A stretch of DNA of 64,000 bases from Methylosinus sp. C49 (GCF_009936375.1 NZ_AP022332.1:1228501-1292500); one strand, 5' to 3'. Shown: positions 49,661 through 58,803, numbered from the stretch's first letter. The notes: generated from the letters alone by a model not told the origin. Translations and numbers: made by a program.

Positions 49661-50530
49661 TCAACCATTTTTGTGGACGTTCGGCAAGATGGCGAGGAGA
49701 TAATCGACAAAAAGCGCGGCGACCGTCAGGTCCGCGCAGGCGCCCGGATTATAGCCGCTTTTTTTGAGAGAATGATCCAGCTCCAGCGCGATGTGGAACA
49801 TGGAATCTCTGTCTTGCGCGGCGTCGAGAAGAGAAGCCGCTTCTTGAAAGCGCGTCAAGGTCTCGAGAGCGACTTTTTCGCCGAATTTCCGCTGGATATG
49901 CGTGTCGGCAAAAAGTCGTGCGTAAGTCATGAATAGAAGCAGCGTCACCGTCTCGCGGTCGTGGCCGCGCGCCCGCGCGCCGCGGATCGCTTCCTGGCCC
50001 AGACCGAAAATGTCAGCGAATCCATTCGCATATTGCCGTGCGACGAGATCGCGGTCGGCGGCGAGCGCCATGGCGTCGCCCAGCGAGATTTGCGCCGGCG
50101 CGGCGACATCGTGCTGCGGCGCGGAGCCCAATCCGGCGGGCGAGGCGCGCATTATGGCGCGAAAGGCGAGATCGGCGTCCGCCGAATCGAGCGATTTCAG
50201 CGTCGCTGCGAGCTTTTCGGCGAGGCCCTCTTCGCCCTCTCGCAACGCGGCGTGAGCAATTGGCGCGCATAAGAGAATAATGCCGAGATTTGTGTTGCAG
50301 CCGACGCGCGCCCAGGTCGCTTCCACTGCTCCGAGGATGCGGGTCCCGACGCTCGCGCCCGTCGCGGCGAGATGTGGAGCCGCGGCGGCGGCGCTGGCGA
50401 TGAAGTCCTGCGCCTCCATGCCATGGCCCGGCGCATATATATGGACATTGCCGGGCTTGGGCGCGGCGAGTTCGTTCTCGCAGGCGGCGATGAAGGCGCG
50501 CGCGATCTGTTCCGAAAGCGGCTCAGCCAT
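49661..50530 (-). CDS. CitG-like (triphosphoribosyl-dephospho-CoA synthase family) protein
   Basis: A 289-aa protein of the CitG/MdcB family, starting IARAFIAACENELAAPKPGN, with RVGCNTNLGIILLCAPIAHA and DTHIQRKFGEKVALET. CitG transfers a ribosyl-dephospho-CoA group in citrate lyase assembly. No citrate or malonate lyase is present here. Its place between an ATP-grasp gene and fae is the position of the conserved orf5/orf7 pair of methylotroph H4MPT clusters, so a role in methanopterin or methylofuran synthesis is likely. It overlaps the ATP-grasp gene by 8 bp. Which cofactor step it carries out is not known to me. Confidence 0.85.
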   Translation of the reverse strand: MAEPLSEQIARAFIAACENELAAPKPGNVHIYAPGHGMEAQDFIASAAAAAPHLAATGASVGTRILGAVEATWARVGCNTNLGIILLCAPIAHAALREGEEGLAEKLAATLKSLDSADADLAFRAIMRASPAGLGSAPQHDVAAPAQISLGDAMALAADRDLVARQYANGFADIFGLGQEAIRGARARGHDRETVTLLLFMTYARLFADTHIQRKFGEKVALETLTRFQEAASLLDAAQDRDSMFHIALELDHSLKKSGYNPGACADLTVAALFVDYLLAILPNVHKNG

Positions 50531-51494
50531 TGGCGCGGCGCGCCGCGACGCCGATCGCCGCCATTATGTCGCCGGCGAGGCGCTCGGCGATCTGGAAAGG
50601 AGTCACGCTCTGCAGCCCGCTCCAGCCCGGCATACTATTGACCTCCAGCACCATGGGCAGGCCGTCGGCGCCGGCGATAATGTCGACGCCGGCGAAATCC
50701 GCGCTGAGCGCGGCGGCGGCGCGCAGCGCCAATTCGCGCTCGCGCGCGCTCGGCTCGCAGGGCGTCGGCTTCGCGCCCTGGCGGATATTGGTGATCCAGC
50801 GTCGCGAGCGCCGCCGCATCGCGCCGATGATCTCGCCATGGGAGACGAGAATGCGCATATCCTCGTACCAGACGTCCCGCGGGGGGACGAAGCGCTGCAG
50901 ATAGAAGACGCCGCGCGCTTCCTCCGTCGTCGGCAGATCCTCCTCGCGGCGAATGAGCTTCAAGCCCCAGCCCTGCGCGCCGAACAAAGGCTTCAGCACC
51001 AGCGGCGCGAGGCCGCATTCGCTGCGGATGATGCGCAGCGCCTCCGCGCGCGAGCCGGTCACGAAGGTGGCGGGAGTCGGAATGCGCGCGGCGGCGAGCA
51101 GAAAGCTCGCTGCGGATTTGTCGGTGCAGCGCTCGATCGCGCGCGCGCTATTGACCAGCGGAACGCCGAGCGCGTCGAGCGCATGTAGCACGCCGAGCCG
51201 CAGCGTGATCGTCTCCAGCGAGCCGTCGCCGATCGCGCGCACGACGGCGGCGTCCGGCAGACAGCCGTGAAAGCCAGGAATGGCGATGTGCTGCGGCCGC
51301 GTCGTGTCGATCTTGCAGGCGCTAAGGCGCACGGGAACGGCCCGCGCGCCATGGCGCGCGAAGCCCTTGATGAGGCGCTCGACATGCCAGTCGAGCTCGT
51401 CGGTGAAAATGGCGATGCGCGGCGCCCCCTCGCGGGGGCGCGCGGGCTCAGCCGAAAGAGGCTTCGAGCAGTTTTTCGTCGATAGCTCCGCCAC
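50523..51494 (-). CDS. ATP-grasp (RimK-like) ligase of the C1 cluster
   Basis: A 323-aa ATP-grasp ligase. Its ATP-binding and Mg sites appear as [40 protein letters not shown] and the closing [20 protein letters not shown] (Asp, Glu, Asn ligands). RimK/MptN-like ligases add glutamate or similar residues to a carboxylate; in archaea such enzymes finish F420 or methanopterin tails, and methylofuran has a polyglutamate tail. It overlaps mch by 47 bp and the CitG-like gene by 8 bp, so all three are coupled. The start (MAELSTKNC) is uncertain: the first ~25 residues are poorly conserved-looking. Confidence 0.88.
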   Translation of the reverse strand: MAELSTKNCSKPLSAEPARPREGAPRIAIFTDELDWHVERLIKGFARHGARAVPVRLSACKIDTTRPQHIAIPGFHGCLPDAAVVRAIGDGSLETITLRLGVLHALDALGVPLVNSARAIERCTDKSAASFLLAAARIPTPATFVTGSRAEALRIIRSECGLAPLVLKPLFGAQGWGLKLIRREEDLPTTEEARGVFYLQRFVPPRDVWYEDMRILVSHGEIIGAMRRRSRRWITNIRQGAKPTPCEPSARERELALRAAAALSADFAGVDIIAGADGLPMVLEVNSMPGWSGLQSVTPFQIAERLAGDIMAAIGVAARRANG

Positions 51495-52425
51495 GGAAAG
51501 TCTCGCCTGTCTCCACTGCCGTCACGATCGCCTCGGCGGGCGAGAACAGGCTGGGGTCGATCTTGTAGAAGTCGCCCTTATACGCTTTGAAAATTTCCGC
51601 GAAAGGCCGTCCGTAGTCGCGCGAGGTCGAGCTCGGCAGCTTCTCGGCCAGCTCCTTGGCAGCCGCCGCCGATCCACGCACGAAGAGATGGGCGCGGCCG
51701 GAGTAGATGATCGCGTCATTGGTGCGGCCCATGGCCGTGACGAAATCGGGATGAGGCGGCGAGAGCGGCGCGGTGGCTATGCCGTCCACGATATGCTCGA
51801 GCGGGAATTTCAGCTCATGCGCCTTGTGCAGCGCCACCTCGAGCACGCGGCCGACGACCTGCACGCTGCCGGCGAGGCTCTGCGTCGGCGCATAGATAAA
51901 GGCGAGCTTGTCGGGCGAGACGCCGCAATCATTGGCGACCTTGGCCACGACGGCCTCCGGCGGCGGCGCGCCGGCCTCGAGCACGATGGTCGAGCGGTCG
52001 GCGGAGTCCTTATAAGGAAGCTCCTGGAACAGGGCCTCCTTGCGCGCCAGCGAGCGGCCGGGGCCGGAGCCGAGCGCGAAGAATTTCTCATGGGAGAGGC
52101 TCCAGCCGGCATATTGGCTGGCGAGGCATGCGACGACCGGATCATTGCTGGAGACGGTCAGCCAGAAGGGCCAGTTCTTCTGGCCCGGAGCCGGCGAGAG
52201 CGTGACCTTGCCGAGGCCGCCGAGGCAGATCTCCGTGAGCAGCAGGCCTGCGTCTATGCCGCCCGCCACCTCGGCGCCGGCGTCGATCAGCAGCTCTCCG
52301 AGGCTTCCGCGCGAAACGGCGAGGCGATAGCGCTCCGCGCCCGCGACGAGCCTGTCGACGATCTCGCCCGCCAGCGCGTTGACGCTCGCCGTGGCGCGCC
52401 CGCTCGTATCCAATGTCCCTGTCAC
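51448..52425 (-). CDS. mch: Methenyltetrahydromethanopterin cyclohydrolase
   Basis: Converts methenyl-H4MPT to formyl-H4MPT in the formaldehyde oxidation route; 325 aa, full length. Recognisable parts are [60 protein letters not shown] and [17 protein letters not shown]. The start is a GTG ([10 protein letters not shown]). It heads an overlapping minus-strand group with the ATP-grasp and CitG-like genes, then fae. No mtdB lies upstream in this window. Confidence 0.97.
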   Translation of the reverse strand: MTGTLDTSGRATASVNALAGEIVDRLVAGAERYRLAVSRGSLGELLIDAGAEVAGGIDAGLLLTEICLGGLGKVTLSPAPGQKNWPFWLTVSSNDPVVACLASQYAGWSLSHEKFFALGSGPGRSLARKEALFQELPYKDSADRSTIVLEAGAPPPEAVVAKVANDCGVSPDKLAFIYAPTQSLAGSVQVVGRVLEVALHKAHELKFPLEHIVDGIATAPLSPPHPDFVTAMGRTNDAIIYSGRAHLFVRGSAAAAKELAEKLPSSTSRDYGRPFAEIFKAYKGDFYKIDPSLFSPAEAIVTAVETGETFRGGAIDEKLLEASFG

Positions 52426-52636
52426 GTCTTTTGTCCTCGATTGGGGACCGGCTCCTCGGGCCGGCCGAAATTGCGGCGCGACTTTACTAAGCTTTCGTCC
52501 CGGGCGAAAGCCGCGCCGGGCGAAAGGCCTGTCACTCCCCCGTCAAGAGACTCTCACGAGAGCATTACACGCGCCTGCTAGGAGAGGAGCCGTGATGCGG
52601 CGTCCAATGGCTTACTCTTCTCTAGGAGAAGCGCAA

Positions 52637-52831
52637 ATGGCCGACAATATCGCGGAAAAGTCCGGCGAGGCCGGCAAGAAGGACAATAACACGGGCAAGC
52701 TGATCGCCGGCGGTCTCGCCGCGGTCATCGGCGGGGTGGTGGGCTATGGCCTGTTGGGCGGCCCGGCCATCATCGCCAGCGCAGTGGTTTTCGGTCTCAT
52801 CGGAGCGGCGCTGGGCTCCGTGTTCGATTGA
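52637..52831 (+). CDS. small glycine-zipper membrane protein
   Basis: A 64-aa protein: a polar N-terminus (MADNIAEKSGEAGKKDNNTG) followed by two hydrophobic stretches rich in glycine (LIAGGLAAVIGGVVGYGLLG and AIIASAVVFGLIGAALGSVF). The regular Gly spacing is of the glycine-zipper type, suggesting a helical hairpin in the membrane. AGGAGAAGCGCAA precedes the ATG. A strong terminator follows 90 bp downstream, which supports an independent short gene. It is divergent from mch; function is unknown. Confidence 0.75.
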   Translation: MADNIAEKSGEAGKKDNNTGKLIAGGLAAVIGGVVGYGLLGGPAIIASAVVFGLIGAALGSVFD

Positions 52832-52919
52832 TCGCGTCGGTTGCGTGTGGCGTCGCGAGTCGCCGCCTTTCCGGCGGTCGTGCGGAATTCTAGGACGTAG
52901 TCATTTCCCCTTCAGGTCG

Positions 52920-52952
52920 CGGCCCCACGTCGTTCCGTGGGGCCGTTTTTTT
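52920..52952 (+). terminator. rho-independent terminator
   Basis: CGGCCCCAC (52920-52928) and GTGGGGCCG (52937-52945) pair perfectly with an 8-nt loop, followed by TTTTTTT (52946-52952). It ends the small glycine-zipper gene and lies just past the stop of the convergent azoreductase. Confidence 0.92.
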
Positions 52953-52955
52953 GTT

Positions 52956-53573
52956 TCAGGCGGCCGCCAGCGCGGCGATGTCGCGGCGGGCGGAGGCGAG
53001 CGCCTCCTCCTTCTGCGCCGGGCCGAGGCCGACGCCCTCGGCGCGGACGAAGGCGAAATCGGTGACGCCGAGATTGCCGAAGGTGGTGCGGAGATAGGCC
53101 TCCTGATGATCCTGCGCCGAAAGCGTCGCATTGCCCTCATAGAGGCTGCCGCGGGTCGAGACGACGATGAGGCGCTTGCCGGTCACGAGGCCCTTGAGCC
53201 CGTCCGCCGTATAGGCGAAGGTCTTGCCCGGCACGACGAGATGGTCGATCCAGCCGCGCAATTGCGTGGGAATGGAGAAATTATACATTGGCGCGCCGAT
53301 CACGACGATATCGGCGGCGAGAAACTCCTCCAGAATCTTGCGGGCGGTGGCAAGCTCGGCCCGCAGCGCCGCATCCCCCGGGTCCGTCCCGGCTCCGCGA
53401 GCGAAAAAGAGCGCGCTGGAGAGAATGGGCGGCGCCGCGGCGGCGACGTCGCGATAGGCGACCTCGAGGCCGGGGATATCGCCGCGCAGCTTCTCCACCA
53501 ATTCGGCGGTGAGGCGGCGGCTCAGCGATTTCTCTCCCATAATGCTCGAGTCTATTTGCAACAGGCGGGTCAT
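52956..53573 (-). CDS. azoR: FMN-dependent NADH-azoreductase / quinone reductase
   Basis: A 205-aa flavodoxin-fold reductase. It starts MTRLLQIDSSIMGEKSLSRR (the FMN phosphate-binding region), with IVVIGAPMYNFSIPTQLRGW, IDHLVVPGKTFAYT and VVSTRGSLYEG typical of AzoR. AzoR-type enzymes reduce azo dyes but are thought mainly to protect against quinones by two-electron reduction. It is divergent from an HxlR-type regulator with a conserved cysteine, a pairing known for electrophile-sensing regulation. The gene is full length with nothing odd. Confidence 0.94.
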   Translation of the reverse strand: MTRLLQIDSSIMGEKSLSRRLTAELVEKLRGDIPGLEVAYRDVAAAAPPILSSALFFARGAGTDPGDAALRAELATARKILEEFLAADIVVIGAPMYNFSIPTQLRGWIDHLVVPGKTFAYTADGLKGLVTGKRLIVVSTRGSLYEGNATLSAQDHQEAYLRTTFGNLGVTDFAFVRAEGVGLGPAQKEEALASARRDIAALAAA

Positions 53574-53650
53574 GCGGCTCGCTCCTGGTATAAAGAGGTA
53601 ACTTAGGCTAGCTTGCTTCCTATCGGCGCGGCGCGCAAGGAGGCACATTT

Positions 53651-54061
53651 TTGGAACGGGGTCACATTCATGTTCCTGCCCAATGCGGGCGCATTGCGGC
53701 CATTCTATCGCGGATCGGCGACAAATGGACCGTGCTGGTCGTCGAATCGCTCGGGAACGGGCCTTTGCGCTTCAACGAGCTGCGACGTCGCATCGGGGGC
53801 ATTTCGCAGCGCATGCTGACGTTGACGCTGCGCGCGGCCGAACGCGACGGCTTCGTGACGCGCACCGTCTATCCCACAATTCCGCCCCGCGTCGATTATG
53901 AGCTGACGCCGCTCGGCCGTTCCTTGCGCGAGCCGCTGCACAGGCTCGGCGATTGGGCGCTCGCGCATGTCGAGACGATAGAGGAGTCTCGGCGCCGCTT
54001 CGACGCCGAGGCGGAAAAGCAGGCCGCCACGCCACGGCCGCAGCGCGCCGCCGGCGCGTGA
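53651..54061 (+). CDS. HxlR-family transcriptional regulator (TTG start)
   Basis: A 136-aa winged-helix repressor or activator of the HxlR/YodB type. The start is a TTG at 53651 with AAGGAGG at ideal spacing. The domain reads CGRIAAILSRIGDKWTVLVV, GPLRFNELRRRIGGISQRML and RTVYPTIPPRVDYELTPLG. Cys12 (PAQCGRIAA) is in the position of the sensing cysteine of YodB/QorR-like HxlR proteins. It is divergent from azoR with only 77 bp between, so control of azoR by quinones or oxidants is likely. The C-terminal tail is Ala/Arg-rich. Confidence 0.92.
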   Translation: MERGHIHVPAQCGRIAAILSRIGDKWTVLVVESLGNGPLRFNELRRRIGGISQRMLTLTLRAAERDGFVTRTVYPTIPPRVDYELTPLGRSLREPLHRLGDWALAHVETIEESRRRFDAEAEKQAATPRPQRAAGA

Positions 54062-54212
54062 GTGGAGCTCCGATCCGGCCGGCCACATCAACTCATTGAG
54101 CATCAGATGAAATTCTGCGGAGCGGCGATGCTCCGACCGCATCCTGACGTAGCCGGGGGAAGGCGCTCGTCTGGAAAACGCGAATTTGCGGAGGCGAGCG
54201 CTTCCGACGGGC

Positions 54213-54252
54213 TTGACTAGATAGATATAAGATATATCTTAGACCTGTCTAA
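54213..54252 (+). promoter_or_regulatory. promoter and tandem operator dyads before padR gene
   Basis: A possible -35 TTGACT (54213-54218) and -10 TATCTT (54235-54240) overlap a perfect 14-bp palindrome, TAAGATATATCTTA (54228-54241). A second dyad, TTAGAC-CT-GTCTAA (54239-54252), abuts it. The ribosome-binding site AAGGAG follows. The layout suggests autoregulation by the PadR-type protein encoded downstream. Confidence 0.6.
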
Positions 54253-54270
54253 GCATAAGGAGACAGGTTT

Positions 54271-54912
54271 ATGAAGCATCATTACTTCGGGGAGCCCGCC
54301 GGGCATCCGGCCTTCATGCTGCGCGCTATGCGCGGCGGCGGGGACGAGACTTTCGGCCGGGGAGGGCGTGGCGGCCATCGCGGCTTCGGCGGCGACGGCG
54401 GGTCTCGATTCGGCTCGCGGCATGGCGACGGCGAGCGGGGCGGCGGCCGTGGACGGCGGCGCATGTTCGAGGGAGGCGAGCTGCGGCTCGTGATCCTGCT
54501 GCTGCTCGAGAGCGAGCCGCGCCATGGCTACGACGTCATCCGCGAGATCGAGACGCGCACCGGCGGCGCCTATGCGCCGAGCCCCGGCATCGTCTATCCG
54601 ACGCTGACCCTGCTCGAGGAGCTGGGACAGGTGGAGGTCCAGCCGACCGAGGGCGCCAAGAAGCTCTATGCGATCACGGAGGGCGGCAAGGCCCATCTCG
54701 AGGAGAATCGCAAGGAGGCGGAGGCCGCGCTCGCCCGTTTCGAGGAGCTGCGCGCCAGAAGCGCGGGCGTCGACACGGGGCCGGTGTTCCGGGCCATGGT
54801 CAATCTCAAGACCGTGCTGCAGCAGCGCCTCGCCGGCGCGCCGGACAAGGAGCTGGCGTTCCAGGTCGCCGATCTCATCGACGAGGCGGCCCGCAAGATC
54901 GAGCGGCTCTGA
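54271..54912 (+). CDS. PadR-family regulator with Arg/Gly-rich N-terminal extension
   Basis: A 213-aa regulator. The PadR winged helix occupies about residues 70-150 (LRLVILLLLESEPRHGYDVI, YAPSPGIVYPTLTLLEELGQ, GAKKLYAITEGGKAHLEENR), followed by a helical dimerisation tail. It is preceded by an unusual ~65-residue extension: His-containing start MKHHYFGEPAGHPAFML, then an RGG-type run (residues ~21-64, rich in Gly, Arg and His). Such extensions can bind nucleic acid or metal. A strong dyad operator overlaps its promoter. It is convergent with glmS across a double hairpin. Confidence 0.9.
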   Translation: MKHHYFGEPAGHPAFMLRAMRGGGDETFGRGGRGGHRGFGGDGGSRFGSRHGDGERGGGRGRRRMFEGGELRLVILLLLESEPRHGYDVIREIETRTGGAYAPSPGIVYPTLTLLEELGQVEVQPTEGAKKLYAITEGGKAHLEENRKEAEAALARFEELRARSAGVDTGPVFRAMVNLKTVLQQRLAGAPDKELAFQVADLIDEAARKIERL

Positions 54913-54948
54913 CAGAGCCGCTCGAAAGCGTCACTCCACAGTGACGCT
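54900..54948. terminator. double hairpin between convergent padR-type gene and glmS
   Basis: CGAGCGGCTCTG (54900-54911) and CAGAGCCGCTCG (54913-54924) form a perfect inverted repeat containing the regulator's stop codon. AGCGTCACT (54927-54935) and AGTGACGCT (54940-54948) form a second hairpin over the end of glmS. T-tracts are weak on both sides. Confidence 0.6.
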
Positions 54949-56757
54949 CTTGGCCAGATTGCGCGGCTGGTCCACATCCTTCCCCATGAACACCGCCACA
55001 TGATAGGCGAGCAGTTGCACGGGGACGGCATAGACCAGCGGCGCGAAGGCGCCGGCGATCTCCGGCAGCTCGATGAAGCCGGCGAGCTCGGCCGCCGCCG
55101 CCTGGCGCGCCGCAGCGGAGCCGATGAGGATGAGATGGCCGCCGCGCGCGGCGACCTCTTGCAGATTGGATACGGTTTTCTCCAGAGTGGCGTCCGGCGG
55201 CGCCAGCACGATCACCGGCATGGCGTAGTCGATCAGCGCGATCGGCCCGTGCTTCAGCTCGCCGGCCGCATAGCCTTCCGCATGAATATAGGAGAGCTCC
55301 TTCAGCTTCAGCGCGCCTTCCAGCGCCAGCGGATAGGCGCCGCCGCGGCCGAGATAGAGAACGCTGGACGCGCGCGCCACATCGCGGGCGACCGGCTCGA
55401 CCAGCGCCTCGCGGGCGAGGGCGGCGGCCATCTGGCCGGGCGTCGCCGCCAGCTCGCGCACCAGGCGCTTTTCATCCGCCTCGCTCAGCACGCCGCGGGC
55501 GCGCCCGAGCGCTATGGCGAGGCTGGCGAAAACGGCGAGCTGACAGGTGAAGGCCTTGGTGGAGGCGACGCCGATCTCTGGGCCGGCCAATGTCAGCGCA
55601 ACGGTGTCGCTCTCGCGCGCGATGGTCGAAGTCTCGACATTGACGATGGAGAGAATGTGCTGGCCCTGCGCCTTGGCGTAGCGCAGCGCGGCCAGCGTGT
55701 CGGCCGTCTCGCCCGATTGCGAGACCAGGATCATCAGCCCATTCTCGGCCAGCGGCGCCTCGCGATAGCGGAACTCCGAGGCGATATCGATATCCACCGC
55801 GAGCCGCGCATAGCGCTCGATCCAATAGCGCGCGATGAGCCCGGCGTAAAAGGCCGTGCCGCAAGCCGATATTGTGACGCGCGAAAGCTTTTTGGGATCG
55901 AAGGGCAGAGCGAAGGGCAGGCGCACCTCGCCGGCCGAGAGATCGAGATAATGTGAGAGCGTGCGGCCGACGACCTCCGGCTGCTCGTGAATCTCCTTGG
56001 CCATGAAATGGCGGTAATTGCCCTTGTCCACGAGGAAGGAGCCCGCCTGCAACGGCTGGCGGCGGCGCTCCGCCTCCTTGCCGGCGGCGTCGTAGAAAGT
56101 GATCTTCTCGCGCGTCAGCACGACATGATCGCCCTCCTCGAGATAGGCGATCTGGCGCGCGAAAGGCGCCAGCGCCAGAGCGTCGGAGCCGAGATAGACG
56201 CCGTCGTCTCCCCAGCCGGCGGCGAGCGGCGCGCCGCGGCGGGCGCCGATCAGCAGATCTTCCTCGCCCTCGAAGAGGAAGGCGAGCGCGAAAGCGCCAT
56301 CGAGCCGGGCGAGCGTGGCCGCGACCGCCTCGCGCGGCGCGGCGCCCTTGCTGCGCTCCTCGCCGACGAGATGGGCGACGACTTCCGTATCCGTCTCGGT
56401 GGCGAAGACATGGCCCTTGCCGGTCAGCTCCTCGCGCAATTCGCGAAAATTCTCGATGATGCCATTGTGGACCACGGCGAGCCCGCCGCTCGTATGTGGA
56501 TGGGCGTTGGTCTCGGTGGGACGGCCATGGGTCGCCCAGCGCGTATGGCCTATGCCGCTCGTTCCCAGCAGCGGCGAGGCGGCGAGCTTCTCCTCGAGAT
56601 TGCGCAGCTTACCGCTGGCGCGCAGGCGCGTGAGCTTGCCTTTTTCCAGCGTGGCGATGCCGGCGGAATCATAGCCGCGATATTCGAGCCGCTTCAGCGC
56701 CTCGACGAGAGAGGGCGCGACGGGCTCGCGTCCGAGAATGCCGACGATGCCGCACAT
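54931..56757 (-). CDS. glmS: Glutamine-fructose-6-phosphate aminotransferase (isomerizing)
   Basis: Makes glucosamine-6-phosphate from fructose-6-phosphate and glutamine, the first step to UDP-GlcNAc; 608 aa. The N-terminal nucleophile is Cys2 in MCGIVGILG, with the glutaminase motifs GIGHTRWATHGRPTETNAHP and LAVVHNGIIENF. Two SIS domains follow (ISACGTAFYAGLIARYWIER, SQSGETADTLAALRYAKAQG, VASTKAFTCQL). The end DQPRNLAKSVTVE is typical. It lies on the same strand as glmU but is separated from it by a large DUF4375 gene. No glmS ribozyme is expected in this group and none was seen. Confidence 0.98.
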   Translation of the reverse strand: MCGIVGILGREPVAPSLVEALKRLEYRGYDSAGIATLEKGKLTRLRASGKLRNLEEKLAASPLLGTSGIGHTRWATHGRPTETNAHPHTSGGLAVVHNGIIENFRELREELTGKGHVFATETDTEVVAHLVGEERSKGAAPREAVAATLARLDGAFALAFLFEGEEDLLIGARRGAPLAAGWGDDGVYLGSDALALAPFARQIAYLEEGDHVVLTREKITFYDAAGKEAERRRQPLQAGSFLVDKGNYRHFMAKEIHEQPEVVGRTLSHYLDLSAGEVRLPFALPFDPKKLSRVTISACGTAFYAGLIARYWIERYARLAVDIDIASEFRYREAPLAENGLMILVSQSGETADTLAALRYAKAQGQHILSIVNVETSTIARESDTVALTLAGPEIGVASTKAFTCQLAVFASLAIALGRARGVLSEADEKRLVRELAATPGQMAAALAREALVEPVARDVARASSVLYLGRGGAYPLALEGALKLKELSYIHAEGYAAGELKHGPIALIDYAMPVIVLAPPDATLEKTVSNLQEVAARGGHLILIGSAAARQAAAAELAGFIELPEIAGAFAPLVYAVPVQLLAYHVAVFMGKDVDQPRNLAKSVTVE

Positions 56758-56833
56758 GAAAGCTCTCCGAAAACGGTTGGCCCAGCCGCTTTCGTCATAG
56801 CCTGCGGCCCGGCCTTTGACGAGCTTAGCAGTT

Positions 56834-58720
56834 TCACGCGCTCTTCGAGGCGGCGCTCCCGCCCAAAAGCGCGCGTTCTCCGTCTTTTAGTAAACGAAAC
56901 CCTTGTCGATAGGCTGTCCCGTCATCGACCACGGCGACGACGCCCACCAATTTTTCTTTTGATTCGATGCCGAAGCGGCCGGGGTCGAATGCCGACGCGC
57001 CGACCGAGGCAGGCGGCTTCGTTCGCGCGACGCGCGTGCGCATCACACGCACGATCGCAGTCCATCGTTCGGCTTTCGCTCGTGAACTCGCAAATCGCGA
57101 CGCGAAAGCGACGACACCTTTTGAATGGGCCTCGACCATGGGCTCGACCTTCGGCTTGGGATAGTCGGGCCAAAACGGCGCCAGATGCTCCACGAGCAGA
57201 CCGAGGGTCGGGGCCAATTGCCAGCCGAGCGCTTTGGCGTGATGCAGTCGGACGTTGGAGAAGAGCGAAGGCAGAGCGGTGAAGCTGGTCCCGGGCAGAA
57301 CATCGGCGATGCTGCGCACGACATTGGGCCACCAATGCGCGATCTCGAAAAGCTGCGCCTCGACATTGTTGCGCTCCCGCAGGAAATCGTTTGGCGCGAT
57401 GCGCGAGAGCGCCGCGAGCCGTTCGGGATCGAGGATGCGCAAGCCGGCCGCCGCAGCGGCGGCCATCGCGCCTATGTTGATGAGCATGGCCGCGCCTCTG
57501 TCCGGCCGCTCCAGAATCGCGATCGGCAGAGCTTCATCCGCCAGCGCGACGTCGAGCAATGTATCGGCGATTATGAGGCGGATCAGCCCGTAATCCGCGC
57601 GCGTCGCGAAAAGCGGCGAAGCGGCGCGCGGCACATGGGCGAGAAATTTCGCATTCTCGGCGAGATAGGACGCGTATATGGCGACCCGCGCGTTCGACGA
57701 GGCCCCAGCCAATGTGTCACAGAATGTGTTCATCGGCTCGGCGAAAAATTCGCCGAGCAGCGCCTCCTTGCTCGTCTCGGCGAAAGCGGCTCGCGCCGTC
57801 TCGCGAATTTTGCGCGGCTTCTCTTCCATCAGCGCGCGGCGCGCCGCTCCGTCGCCGATCGGAACGGGAGCGGAGGCGGGGTCACGGAAAAAATACACGC
57901 TCCGCAAAGAGGTTCCCGCATAGAGCATGGCTTTGTCGCCGCGCATGACGAGCGTGCGTCGCCCGCCGGATGTCGCCAATGTCCAGGCGATGCTGTCCGG
58001 TCCGGCTTTTTGGCCCACGCCGACATATTGAAACGCCACGCCGTCCGGCGCGCAGGTCGCACGCGCCGCGACATGTAGAGGGTCTTTCGCGAAGATGGCG
58101 TCGGCTCGACGCCGGACAAGATCGGCGCGCGTCTCGCGCAGAGAATTGCGTCGCATCAGAGCGTCGCGCTCGGCGGCGAGGCGATCGGGAGGCAGCGGCC
58201 GCATGATCGGAAGGGCGCGCAGCCACGCCGCATGGATTCGCTTCATGTCTTCGAGAGCGAAAAAGCGATGGTCGAGGGGAGCGAGTGAGTCTCGGAAAAA
58301 CCGGCCTCCCGACATGACTTCTTCGTTCAGAGCTGCGAGGCGCGCCGGTTCGGCGCTCAAGAAAGCGAGAAATTCTTCGAAGACTTGCAGATGGTCCGAC
58401 GCGCTCATCGCAGCGAGGCCGCATCGGCAATTCTCGATCGTCTGCCCGGACATGCCGCTGTTGAAGGCGAATTGCCGATGGCCGCCGTTGTTGACCTGGG
58501 CGAGATAATAATCCGAGTGATAGCACCAGAAGGCTTGCTGCGCGATCTCGCCGGGGACGAGACGGGCTTCGTTCATCGCCCAGTTCACGAAATCGACGAC
58601 CGCCTCGACCAGATCTTCTTCTCCGGTCGCGTTTTCGGGAATGAGAATATTTTCAGCGATCAATCCTCGGGGTTCGAGGATTCGACCGTCATCCATCGGG
58701 TCCGATTCGACGCTATTCAT
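56834..58720 (-). CDS. Large protein with N-terminal DUF4375 domain
   Basis: A 628-aa protein inserted between glmU and glmS. Residues ~50-130 match DUF4375 (AFWCYHSDYYLAQVNNGGHR, QFAFNSGMSGQTIENCRCGL), the domain also found in the Neisseria DNA-mimic protein DMP19. The remaining ~480 residues are not recognised; they are mainly helical, with an Ala-rich hydrophobic patch (INIGAMAAAAAAGLRILDPE) and no signal peptide. Codon use is somewhat less GC-biased than in glmS. Its upstream 83 bp carry repeated CTCTA motifs. Function is unknown; a role with DNA-binding partners is only a family-level hint. Confidence 0.8.
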   Translation of the reverse strand: MNSVESDPMDDGRILEPRGLIAENILIPENATGEEDLVEAVVDFVNWAMNEARLVPGEIAQQAFWCYHSDYYLAQVNNGGHRQFAFNSGMSGQTIENCRCGLAAMSASDHLQVFEEFLAFLSAEPARLAALNEEVMSGGRFFRDSLAPLDHRFFALEDMKRIHAAWLRALPIMRPLPPDRLAAERDALMRRNSLRETRADLVRRRADAIFAKDPLHVAARATCAPDGVAFQYVGVGQKAGPDSIAWTLATSGGRRTLVMRGDKAMLYAGTSLRSVYFFRDPASAPVPIGDGAARRALMEEKPRKIRETARAAFAETSKEALLGEFFAEPMNTFCDTLAGASSNARVAIYASYLAENAKFLAHVPRAASPLFATRADYGLIRLIIADTLLDVALADEALPIAILERPDRGAAMLINIGAMAAAAAAGLRILDPERLAALSRIAPNDFLRERNNVEAQLFEIAHWWPNVVRSIADVLPGTSFTALPSLFSNVRLHHAKALGWQLAPTLGLLVEHLAPFWPDYPKPKVEPMVEAHSKGVVAFASRFASSRAKAERWTAIVRVMRTRVARTKPPASVGASAFDPGRFGIESKEKLVGVVAVVDDGTAYRQGFRLLKDGERALLGGSAASKSA

Positions 58721-58803
58721 GAAAAAATCCGGTCGGCGCGCTCGATCTCGAGCGTCGGCGCTGGATCACGGTACAACTCTATAGAGCAAAACTCTACAGC
58801 GCT

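Noticed and set aside
54931..56830. glmS ribozyme upstream of glmS
   Set aside because: The 76 bp before the start are too short for the ribozyme core, and it is known from Gram-positive bacteria, not this group.
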